DNA from: Bacteroidota bacterium
GTDB lineage: Bacteria; Bacteroidota; Bacteroidia; Bacteroidales; Bacteroidaceae
NCBI GenBank assembly: GCA_023458215.1
Contig: JAEXAJ010000104.1
Coordinates: 1-37,898 of the forward strand
Direction of reading: 5' to 3'
DNA length: 37,898 bases
Shown: one piece after another, positions 24,888 to 32,516 of the stretch
Layout of the letters: each line of letters starts with the position of its first letter
Position numbering within the stretch: position 1 is the stretch's first letter
The notes under the pieces: generated by a model
The model's database searches: none
Seen by the model: only the letters and a program-made list of their open reading frames with translations
What the model was told of the DNA's origin: nothing
Made by a program: the position numbers and the translations under genes

Positions 24888-27656
24888 CTATTTGATGACT
24901 ATAAAGTCATTGATGGCACTGAGCAGAATATCCGGGGTTATAGGTTTTGAGATAAAACCTGATGCCCCGGCCTGTTGGGCCATTTTCCTGTTTTCTTCGA
25001 AAGCATAGGCGGTTTGAATAATTACAGGAAGTTTCTTATGACTCTTTCTGAGCTTTGTCAAAGCGGTTATTCCATCCATCTCATTCATTTTTATATCCAT
25101 GAGGATGAGGTCTATTTTCTGCTTCTTTATAATTTCTAACGCATCCTTGCCATTTAGAGCCCAAAATATATTAAATGATTTCTTCAGGATATTCTTTAAT
25201 AGCATATAATTGCTCACACTATCTTCAGCTATCAGAATAACAGGGCGGTTTTCATCGTATTCATTGGATGATTCCTGCACGGATTCTTGTTTTTCAGTGT
25301 TATTGGTTTGCATGTCTTGTTTCTCAGTGCAAGTAAATACGATACCGAAACGACTGCCCTTGCCTACTTCCGAAGATAATGTGATTCTACCATTCAACTT
25401 ATTCACAATAACTTGGCAAATAGATAAGCCCAAACCCGTTCCCTGAGCGAATTCATTAACTTTATAGAATCGGTCGAAAATCATTTTCTGATGTTCTTCC
25501 GGGATACCCTCACCGGTATCTTCCACATAAATAAGAATTTCCTTGTTTGTCTCGTCGATTTCTATTCCGATAGCTACATAGCCCGCAGGGGTAAACTTGA
25601 AAGCATTACTGATAAAGTTGACAAGCACTTGCTTCAACCTGAGTGAGTCGACTTCCTGTAACAAGGGAATGAGTGGAATATTCTTGATAAACTCAACCTC
25701 TGCCGGAGTTTGAGACTTGCACATTGAATATACATCTTCTACGATATCACGAAGGTCATACGTATCTATTGTAAGAGATACATTACCCGATTCTATTCGA
25801 GATAATTCCAGGATGTCGTTGATTAGTTTTAGCAGTAACTCGCAGTTTTTGTTGATGATGTGAATGTATTCCAATCTTTCGTCATTGGGCAATTCTTCGT
25901 CACTGACCAACATGTTGGTGAATCCTATGATTGAATTCAGAGGCGTTCTGATTTCATGACTCATATTTGCCAGGAAAGATTGTTTCAGTTCGGCTTTGGA
26001 AGCCAGATCTCGGGCAGTTATTAATTCTTCTTCTTTATCTTTAAAGTCCTGGATATTCATCAGCAGACCAATAACAGTCGACTTATGTTTTAATACGTCT
26101 GATATATTCAGAACTCTGAATTCATACCATAAATAGCCTTGGTCATTGAAGTTTATTCTTGCCCGTATATTTCCACGGTCTTCAATCTTATTGACTATCT
26201 TTATAAATGAGTTCAAAGCATACTCTTGATCGTCAGGATGAGTTATGCGGCTTAGCTTTTCCAGTTTTATGGTAGTCGAACTTATACCGATGTAGTCGGC
26301 GAATTCTTTTTCAAAACAGAATTGATTGTTTTCACTGTCAAATCTCCATGCAAAGATGTTGGTACCTTCCATAGACAGCGACAAAAATTCTTTTTCTTCC
26401 CGCAAGTGAATCTGTGCCAACCGTTTTCTTTTCACTTCCCGGAAGTATAAAAAGAGTAGATATGAAATAGTGAAGATAATGGTAATTAGAAAAACAGATA
26501 AGCATACAATAGCTGCTGTTTGATATTTGATGTAGATGGGCATGTTCACTATTTCAATGCCCTTTGGTATGTTTTTGACGGGAATAGACCAACGGTTCAA
26601 TACTGCCCAGTCTATTACATACTTTTTTTCTATCTCTTTTATGGGTAGCTGTGAAATATCTTTGCCGTTGAGTACTTGGGCAATATAGTCGCAAGTTGCT
26701 TTTACTTGATCTTCCAAAGGGGTAAAGTAGCCCCCCAGTATATCCATGTGCTGGGTAAAGCCTTTGTTGGTAGCAGAAAAAGTGGGAACGGTAGCCAAAC
26801 GTCCTACATTGGCTGTAGAATAGTCATATTTAGCCAACAAAAAGACTGAGTATCTGAAAGAGCCCGAAATATTCCACAACAGATCTCGTCCTTTTTCATC
26901 CCACATATTAATGAAATGAAAACTTGTTTCTAAAGGGCGTTGATCATAATCATTGCCTCTTAGGTAGACATTAAGATCTTTCTGATTCTCTATATTGTTG
27001 ATAGAATCTTCTTTTTGCAAAAATGGGGTTAGGGATTCATATAATTCCTTGTCTTTGTCTTTATATTGTTCTGCGAGCCGGGCAATGACTTTTTTCCCGA
27101 CATATGTTTTATCATAGAAAAAACGAATTCGCTTTACTCCCATGACTTTTTCTATCATCTCTGCGTTTTTCTCATAATCAGGATTATCCCAGATACCGGT
27201 AATATTGGTATATTCTTTTATTATGCCCCAATTGGGAAAGTTAACTCCCGAGAAGATGATGGGTGTCATTTTCAAAAGGGGGTGCTTGGATGCCAATAGA
27301 GAGTAAGTGGCTTGGTCGTCTGTAACTAATATAAGGTCAGGCTTAACCGATATAGTATCCAGCAAATGATTGATGCGCTCTATTTCCCCATCCCGGTCGT
27401 AAGCATCACAATCCCAATAAAAAATCTGTGTATCAGCGGAAATCTTGTTGTGTTTCAAACCCTTTTCGATGAGCTTATTGAGGGCTGGATAATCGGAAAA
27501 TGTATCTTCAAAAGAATGTACTATTAGTAACTTACTTTTTTCTTTATAGGCTGAACTTATTAGTTCAGATTTTGCCGTGTAAATATTGAATAGGATAAAT
27601 AGGAAGAGAGAAAAATAGAATTTGATCTTCCATAGATATTTATTTTCGTAATCCAT
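24888..27656 (-). CDS. Hybrid sensor histidine kinase/response regulator with binding-protein-like sensor
   Basis: 922 residues. Membrane helix or uncleaved signal at about 9-30; a periplasmic region at about 35-375 that looks like an ABC sugar/amino-acid binding protein (LLIVHSFEDTFSDYPALNKL, PDLILVTDDQATYSLLA, TPIIFSGVNFP); second helix at about 378-405; a PAS-like region at about 420-545; HisKA with FLANMSHEIRTPLNSIIGF (His567); HATPase with DTGEGIPEEHQKMIFDRFYK and GTGLGLSICQVI; and a receiver with LILMDIKMNEMDG (Asp854). There is no C-terminal AraC domain as in Bacteroides HTCS proteins and no response regulator next to it, so the output is unknown. Ligand unknown. Confidence 0.9.
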   Translation of the reverse strand: MDYENKYLWKIKFYFSLFLFILFNIYTAKSELISSAYKEKSKLLIVHSFEDTFSDYPALNKLIEKGLKHNKISADTQIFYWDCDAYDRDGEIERINHLLDTISVKPDLILVTDDQATYSLLASKHPLLKMTPIIFSGVNFPNWGIIKEYTNITGIWDNPDYEKNAEMIEKVMGVKRIRFFYDKTYVGKKVIARLAEQYKDKDKELYESLTPFLQKEDSINNIENQKDLNVYLRGNDYDQRPLETSFHFINMWDEKGRDLLWNISGSFRYSVFLLAKYDYSTANVGRLATVPTFSATNKGFTQHMDILGGYFTPLEDQVKATCDYIAQVLNGKDISQLPIKEIEKKYVIDWAVLNRWSIPVKNIPKGIEIVNMPIYIKYQTAAIVCLSVFLITIIFTISYLLFLYFREVKRKRLAQIHLREEKEFLSLSMEGTNIFAWRFDSENNQFCFEKEFADYIGISSTTIKLEKLSRITHPDDQEYALNSFIKIVNKIEDRGNIRARINFNDQGYLWYEFRVLNISDVLKHKSTVIGLLMNIQDFKDKEEELITARDLASKAELKQSFLANMSHEIRTPLNSIIGFTNMLVSDEELPNDERLEYIHIINKNCELLLKLINDILELSRIESGNVSLTIDTYDLRDIVEDVYSMCKSQTPAEVEFIKNIPLIPLLQEVDSLRLKQVLVNFISNAFKFTPAGYVAIGIEIDETNKEILIYVEDTGEGIPEEHQKMIFDRFYKVNEFAQGTGLGLSICQVIVNKLNGRITLSSEVGKGSRFGIVFTCTEKQDMQTNNTEKQESVQESSNEYDENRPVILIAEDSVSNYMLLKNILKKSFNIFWALNGKDALEIIKKQKIDLILMDIKMNEMDGITALTKLRKSHKKLPVIIQTAYAFEENRKMAQQAGASGFISKPITPDILLSAINDFIVIK

Positions 27657-27681
27657 AGTGTCTTATGTTAATAATAAGCAG

Positions 27682-27712
27682 CAAAGATAAATTAAAAAAG
27701 AATATTTGCAAT
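27682..27712 (-). promoter_or_regulatory. Promoter of the hybrid kinase gene
   Basis: On the minus strand ATTG (27709-27712; consensus TTTG), a 19-bp spacer and TATCTTTG (27682-27689). The predicted start is about 20 nt before the ATG at 27656. It faces away from the tatA box, and the two form a nearly symmetric divergent promoter. Confidence 0.55.
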
Positions 27713-27720
27713 TTATTTTT

Positions 27721-27728
27721 TATCTTTG
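27721..27728 (+). promoter_or_regulatory. Putative tatA promoter, -7 box
   Basis: TATCTTTG, exact -7 consensus, 22 bp before the tatA ATG. The -33 is not clear. Only 31 bp separate it from the opposite TATCTTTG of the kinase gene. Confidence 0.5.
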
Positions 27729-27750
27729 CCACAAATAAATACATTAAACT

Positions 27751-27969
27751 ATGGCAAACTTACTTTTATTAGGCTTTCTGCCCAGTGGCTCTGAATGGAT
27801 TATCATAGCCCTTGTTATTTTATTGTTGTTTGGTGGCAAAAAAATACCAGAATTGATGCGCGGACTTGGCAAAGGTGTAAAGAGTTTCAAGGACGGTGTC
27901 AACGAAGCTAAAGAAGAAATAAATAAGGCTAAGGAAGATATTGATACTCCCGCTTCAAAAGATAAATGA
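27751..27969 (+). CDS. tatA: Twin-arginine translocase subunit TatA
   Basis: 72 residues. A short N-terminal membrane helix ([20 protein letters not shown]) is followed by the [16 protein letters not shown] hinge/amphipathic helix and a charged tail, the normal TatA/E build. It oligomerises to form the passage for folded proteins across the inner membrane. It is followed by tatC; no tatB is present, as usual in Bacteroidetes, so TatA probably serves both roles. Confidence 0.93.
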   Translation: MANLLLLGFLPSGSEWIIIALVILLLFGGKKIPELMRGLGKGVKSFKDGVNEAKEEINKAKEDIDTPASKDK

Positions 27970-27972
27970 ATT

Positions 27973-28011
27973 GAATGAAGAATGAAGAATGATCATTCTC
28001 CTTTCTTCATT
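27973..28011. repeat. GAATGAAGAAT-family hairpin, tatA-tatC gap
   Basis: GAATGAAGAATGAAGAATG (left) and ATTCTCCTTTCTTCATT (right) form an imperfect hairpin with almost no spacer. It is the same family as the repeats flanking trkA, again between two genes of one operon. It makes the frame of tatC appear 12 codons longer than it is. Confidence 0.6.
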
Positions 28012-28024
28012 AACTTTTAATTTT

Positions 28025-28843
28025 ATGGCAGAAAAAGAACTGACTTTCTGGGATCATCTGGATGAATTGCGTCGTGTGCTCTTTCGGGTACTTGGAGTGT
28101 GGTTTGTATTGGCTGTAGGCTATTTTATTGCCATGCCTTACTTGTTCGACCAAGTTATTTTGGCTCCTTGCCATAATGATTTTGTTTTTTACGATGTACT
28201 GCGCTATATCGGGCAGGTGTTCAATCTCGATGATGAGTTCTTTACGCAGGAATTTGATATCAAGCTGATTAATATTAATCTGGCTGCACCGTTCTTCATT
28301 CATATATCTACGGCTTTCTGGATGTCTGTGGTTACTGCTGCTCCTTACATATTTTACGAAATATGGCGGTTTGTCAGTCCGGCGCTTTATCCGAATGAAC
28401 AAAAGGGGGTAAAGAAAGCCTTGGGGATTGGTACGGTCATGTTTTTTGTGGGTGTGCTACTGGGATATTTTATGGTGTATCCGATGACTTTGCGTTTCCT
28501 TTCCACTTACCAATTAAGTTCGACCATAGAGAACCAAATCTCACTTAATTCGTATATCGATAACTTCATGATGCTGGTACTCTGTATGGGGTTGGCATTT
28601 GAGTTGCCATTAGTGACTTGGTTGCTTTCTTTGCTGGGACTGGTGAATAAAAGCTTCTTGCGTAAGTATCGCCGGCATGCCGTAGTAGTCATCGTTATTG
28701 CTGCTGCTATCATTACTCCCACAGGCGACCCGTTCACGCTGACGGTGGTGGCTGTACCGCTTTATTTGCTCTATGAGTTGAGTATCCTGATGATAAAGGA
28801 TAAGAAGACTGATGAAGTGGAAGAAGTGGAGTCGGAAGAATGA
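28025..28843 (+). CDS. tatC: Twin-arginine translocase subunit TatC
   Basis: 272 residues from the ATG at 28025 (MAEKELTFWDHLDELRRVLF). The in-frame ATG at 27989 lies in repeat sequence. Six membrane helices and the conserved WDHLDELRRVLFRVLG, FYEIWRFVSPALYPNEQKGV and ITPTGDPFTLTVVAVPLYLL segments identify TatC, which recognises the twin-arginine signal. Its last bases overlap the helicase start (ATGA), so tatA, tatC and the helicase form one unit. Confidence 0.95.
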   Translation: MAEKELTFWDHLDELRRVLFRVLGVWFVLAVGYFIAMPYLFDQVILAPCHNDFVFYDVLRYIGQVFNLDDEFFTQEFDIKLININLAAPFFIHISTAFWMSVVTAAPYIFYEIWRFVSPALYPNEQKGVKKALGIGTVMFFVGVLLGYFMVYPMTLRFLSTYQLSSTIENQISLNSYIDNFMMLVLCMGLAFELPLVTWLLSLLGLVNKSFLRKYRRHAVVVIVIAAAIITPTGDPFTLTVVAVPLYLLYELSILMIKDKKTDEVEEVESEE

Positions 28844-31800
28844 TGGAGAATGAAGTAAAAGAATACTTTGATATACTTTTGGGAGCTTGTCGCAAAGATG
28901 GCATTCCATTAAATATTGCTTATCGTCAGTTGCGCGAATTGTTAGAGCGCCTGTGCCGTACACAAATGACTGACGGTAGTTTGCAAATGACCGACCTCTC
29001 CGCCCGTATCAGTTTTGTCGCTTCCAAAGTAGGATTGTCTATTGTGGAGCAGAACCGGTTGCATACCTTCCGGTTAACTTCCAATGCCATATTAAACCGC
29101 CAGGCGGAACCGTCGTACGAGCAACTGCTGCGTGACTCTAAAACTTTGGCCTTTTTTGTCAAGCGATTGACGGGGCAGGATATTCCCGATATACTCTATC
29201 GCTTGCTGCCTCGTACGGATGCTACGTACGTGGTGGCTCCTCCTGCCAAAGAGCGGGTGAAGCGGATGCGTGTCTGTTTTCAGTATGCGGATGATACTTA
29301 CTTATATGTATTGCCGGTAGATACGGTAGCGGATGAACCGCTTCGTGTTCGTTACAATGTACCGCAAGTCAATGATGAATTTGCAGATACCTGCCGTCTC
29401 TTATGGCGCCATGCACAAGTGAATTTGTTGGATGTGGCTGTGGATGACGCAGGTGTACTCACTCCCTCTTTTATAATCCTCGAACCGGACTATCTGATAG
29501 ACATCAGCTCGTTGGCGGAATGTTTCAAAGATTACGGTCATCATCCTGCCAACTATATTTTGGCACGTTTGCAATTGCCTGACAATACACGCCCTCTTTT
29601 ACTGGGTAATATAGCCAATCTCTTTTTGGATGAATGGATCCATGCAAAGAAAGAACCCGATTATCGGACGTGTATGCAGAAAGCCTTTCGTGCATACCCT
29701 ATTGAATTGGCTGCATGTGCCGATTTGCGTGACCGGGAAAAGGAAACAGAGTTCTTTGCGGATTGTAAGCGCCACTTTGAAAATATCCGCCAAACCGTGA
29801 CGGAAACTTTCCTTGCTTCGGGCTATGATTTGGATAAGGCAGATGCAGTGCTGGAACCTTCTTATATTTGTGAAGCTTTGGGATTGCAAGGTCGTTTGGA
29901 CTATATGCAGCGTGATATGACTTCTTTCATCGAAATGAAGTCGGGTAAGGCGGACGAATATTCTATTCGTGGCAAGGTAGAGCCCAAGGAGAATAATAAA
30001 GTACAGATGTTGCTTTATCAGGCTGTACTCGAATTCTCGATGGGGATGGAGCATCGAAAAGTGAAGGCTTATCTATTATATACGCGTTATCCGTTGCTTT
30101 ATCCGGCCCGTCCTTCATGGGCGATGGTGCGTAGGGTGATGGATGTGCGCAACCGGATTGTGGCAACCGAATATGGAATCCAATTGCGGAACAGCCCCCA
30201 ATATACAGCTGAACGGTTGAAAGATATACATCCGGATACATTGAATCAACGTTGTCTGGATAATGCTTTGTGGAAGCGCTTTCTTTATCCTTCTATCGAT
30301 GCGGTGACACAACGCATCCGTTCATTGTCTTCCTTGGAGCAAAGCTATTTCTATACTCTTTATAACTTTATAACCAAGGAACTATATACTTCTAAATCCG
30401 GTGATATTGATTATGAAGGACGGGCAGGTGCTGCGGCTCTTTGGCTCTCTACCTTGGCAGAAAAATGTGAAGCCGGGGAGATATTGTATGATTTGGTTAT
30501 CCGCGAAAATCATGCGGCGGATGCTCATAAGCCCTATTTAGTGTTAGGAATACAAACGCAAGCCACTTCCGTTCTCCCCAATTTTCGTCAGGGCGATGCT
30601 GTAGTTCTTTATGAACGGAATGCGGATGCAGACAATGTCACGAATAAAATGGTATTCAAAGGGAATATCGAATGCATCTCTGAGGAGGCTATTTGCATTC
30701 GTCTTCGTGCTGCCCAGCAGAATGCCGGAGTACTTCCTGCCGGGAGTTTGTATGCGGTGGAGCATGACTATATGGATACCTCTTTCCGGAGTATGTATTT
30801 GGGGCTTTCAGCCTTTCTTTCTGCCACGAAAAGCCGTCGTGATTTGTTGTTAGGGCAGCGTTTGCCTGCATTCGACGCCTCTTTGAATCACAGTATCGAA
30901 TCGGCGACGGATGACTTCGCCCGAATAGCGTTGAAAGCCAAAGCGGCGCAAGACTATTTCCTTTTAATAGGTCCTCCGGGTACCGGTAAAACCTCCCGCG
31001 CATTACGCGCTATGGTAGAAACCTTCTACCGGGAGGGAAAACAAATATTACTGCTTTCTTATACTAACCGCGCTATCGATGAAATCAGTAAAACGCTTGC
31101 CGCCATAAAACCTGCAATAGACTTTATCCGTATTGGTAGCGAACTATCCTGCGACGAGGCATACCGGTCGCACTTGATAGAAAATGTATTGGAGACATGC
31201 TCTACCCGCCGTGAGGTGCAGGAACGTATTGCCCGCTGCCGGGTGTTTGTGGGCACGGTCGCCACGCTTTCTGCAAAAACAGAATTGTTCCGTTTGAAGA
31301 CTTTTGACGTCGCTATCGTGGATGAGGCTACCCAAATTCTGGAACCTCAACTTTTAGGATTACTTTGCACCCGCAACCCGGCCGGAGCCGATGCCATTGG
31401 CAAATTTATATTGATTGGCGATCATAAGCAACTACCCGCTGTTGTGTTACAATCTTCCGAACAATCCGAAGTGTGTGATGAAGCCTTGCACTCTATCGGT
31501 TTGTACAATTTGAAAGATTCCCTTTTCGAACGTCTCTATCGCAACCTGATGCATACATTCCCCGTAACTAATCACTTATCACTTATCACTAATCACTACT
31601 TCGACATGTTGTGTCGTCAAGGGCGTATGAATGTAGAAGTAGCTTCTTTCCCCAATCATGCTTTTTATGGAGGTTTGTTGCAATCGGTTGGTTTACCACA
31701 TCAAAGTGGTACTTTGGAACTTGCTCCGGAACTGACGGATTGCGAATTTGCCGACTTACTGACGCGTCGGGTTGCATTTCTGCCTTCCGTGCCCGAACCA

Positions 31801-32250
31801 CCCGCACAATCGGCTAAAGTAAACCATTCGGAAGCGGGAATTGTAACCCGTTTGTCAGAAGCTATATATCGGCAATATTCGTCCGGTTCGGGCTTTGACC
31901 CTGCGTCGACTTTAGGTATCATTACTCCCTATCGTAGCCAGATAGCTTTGATTAAAAAAACAATTTCTCAGTTGGGTATTCCTGCTTTGAATGATATAAT
32001 GGTAGATACCGTAGAGCGTTTTCAAGGTAGTGAACGGGATGTGATTATCTACTCTTTCTCTGTCAATCGCGCCTATCAATTAAGATTTTTGGCTAACTTG
32101 ACTAAAGAAAATAATGTTCTGATTGACCGTAAACTCAATGTTGCCCTCACACGTGCCCGTAAGCAGATGTTTATCACAGGTGTTCCTGAATTACTTTGCC
32201 TCAATCCTGTTTATTCCAAATTACTGGGAGCAACTTCTTATACGCATTAA
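28840..32250 (+). CDS. Dna2-like nuclease-helicase (PD-(D/E)XK plus SF1B helicase)
   Basis: 1136 residues. The N-terminal half carries a RecB/Cas4-type nuclease core: GLQGRLDYM (Asp354), FIEMKSGKADE (Glu365, Lys367) and QMLLYQAVLEF. The C-terminal half is a UPF1/Dna2-type helicase: Walker A LIGPPGTGKTSRALRAM (Lys717), VAIVDEATQ (Asp828-Glu829), GDHKQLPAVV, RQGRMNVEVASFP, ITPYRSQIALI, TVERFQGSERDVIIYS, and NVALTRARKQMFITG. The four cysteines of the iron-sulfur cluster found in Dna2 and AddB are not apparent. Residues about 909-919 (VTNHLSLITNH) are translated intergenic repeat, an in-frame insertion. Likely role in DNA end processing; it overlaps tatC by 4 bp. Confidence 0.88.
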   Translation: MMENEVKEYFDILLGACRKDGIPLNIAYRQLRELLERLCRTQMTDGSLQMTDLSARISFVASKVGLSIVEQNRLHTFRLTSNAILNRQAEPSYEQLLRDSKTLAFFVKRLTGQDIPDILYRLLPRTDATYVVAPPAKERVKRMRVCFQYADDTYLYVLPVDTVADEPLRVRYNVPQVNDEFADTCRLLWRHAQVNLLDVAVDDAGVLTPSFIILEPDYLIDISSLAECFKDYGHHPANYILARLQLPDNTRPLLLGNIANLFLDEWIHAKKEPDYRTCMQKAFRAYPIELAACADLRDREKETEFFADCKRHFENIRQTVTETFLASGYDLDKADAVLEPSYICEALGLQGRLDYMQRDMTSFIEMKSGKADEYSIRGKVEPKENNKVQMLLYQAVLEFSMGMEHRKVKAYLLYTRYPLLYPARPSWAMVRRVMDVRNRIVATEYGIQLRNSPQYTAERLKDIHPDTLNQRCLDNALWKRFLYPSIDAVTQRIRSLSSLEQSYFYTLYNFITKELYTSKSGDIDYEGRAGAAALWLSTLAEKCEAGEILYDLVIRENHAADAHKPYLVLGIQTQATSVLPNFRQGDAVVLYERNADADNVTNKMVFKGNIECISEEAICIRLRAAQQNAGVLPAGSLYAVEHDYMDTSFRSMYLGLSAFLSATKSRRDLLLGQRLPAFDASLNHSIESATDDFARIALKAKAAQDYFLLIGPPGTGKTSRALRAMVETFYREGKQILLLSYTNRAIDEISKTLAAIKPAIDFIRIGSELSCDEAYRSHLIENVLETCSTRREVQERIARCRVFVGTVATLSAKTELFRLKTFDVAIVDEATQILEPQLLGLLCTRNPAGADAIGKFILIGDHKQLPAVVLQSSEQSEVCDEALHSIGLYNLKDSLFERLYRNLMHTFPVTNHLSLITNHYFDMLCRQGRMNVEVASFPNHAFYGGLLQSVGLPHQSGTLELAPELTDCEFADLLTRRVAFLPSVPEPPAQSAKVNHSEAGIVTRLSEAIYRQYSSGSGFDPASTLGIITPYRSQIALIKKTISQLGIPALNDIMVDTVERFQGSERDVIIYSFSVNRAYQLRFLANLTKENNVLIDRKLNVALTRARKQMFITGVPELLCLNPVYSKLLGATSYTH
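31566..31599. repeat. TAACTAATCACTTATCACT repeat copy inside the helicase gene
   Basis: AACTAATCACTTATCACTT followed by ATCACTAATCACTAC matches the intergenic AACTAATCACT/AACTTATAACT family of the nuo operon (compare 8530-8552). Here it lies in frame and encodes about 11 residues between Walker B and the RQGRM motif. Confidence 0.7.
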
Positions 32251-32328
32251 TGTGTAACTATTAACACGAATTAAATATTTTCCATCATTTTATATACTTT
32301 ATTAATAGCTATTTGTTTGATAAACACT

Positions 32329-32336
32329 TATCTTTG
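32329..32336 (+). promoter_or_regulatory. Candidate orphan promoter, -7 box
   Basis: TATCTTTG, an exact -7 match, about 80 bp after the helicase stop with no gene downstream on this strand. The -33 is weak. With the terminator at 32385-32410 it would define a transcript of about 65-70 nt. Confidence 0.35.
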
Positions 32337-32342
32337 CCGAAC

Positions 32343-32410
32343 GTTTTTTTCATAGAGATTTAGATTTAAGGTTAGAAGAATTGTGGAAGTCGTGAGACTT
32401 CCCTTTTTTT
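32343..32410 (+). ncRNA. Candidate small RNA between helicase and MFS genes
   Basis: Bounded by a TATCTTTG promoter core and an intrinsic terminator. The body (CATAGAGATTTAGATTTAAG, then GTTAGAAGAATTG) has no open frame. It could instead be the 3' UTR of the helicase mRNA. Homology to a known family could not be tested. Confidence 0.3.
32385..32410 (+). terminator. Intrinsic terminator downstream of the helicase
   Basis: GGAAGTC (32385-32391), loop GTGA, GACTTCC (32396-32402), then a run of seven T (32404-32410). A textbook Rho-independent terminator on the plus strand. Confidence 0.85.
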
Positions 32411-32469
32411 CATCTTAGATTGTGTCTTCCTTCTCTTAGATCTTTGCTTATGAAAATGGAGGGGAAGAC

Positions 32470-32504
32470 AAAAAAAAGCTTTTTCGTGAGAAAAAGCTTT
32501 TTTT
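32470..32504. terminator. Bidirectional terminator between helicase and MFS genes
   Basis: A perfect 15-bp stem (32471-32485 with 32490-32504; core AAAAAGCTTTTTC) with loop GTGA, A-rich on one side and T-rich on the other, so it can end transcripts from both directions. It lies 13 bp past the MFS stop on the minus strand. Confidence 0.85.
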
Positions 32505-32516
32505 ATTCAATCCTAA

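Noticed and set aside
31566..31599. Assembly error creating the repeat within the helicase
   Set aside because: The frame is kept across the segment and all downstream helicase motifs are intact, so a real insertion is more likely, though reads would be needed to be certain.
28840..32250. A defence island around the nuclease-helicase
   Set aside because: The neighbours are tatA, tatC and a sugar-uptake unit; no restriction, toxin or other defence gene is seen.
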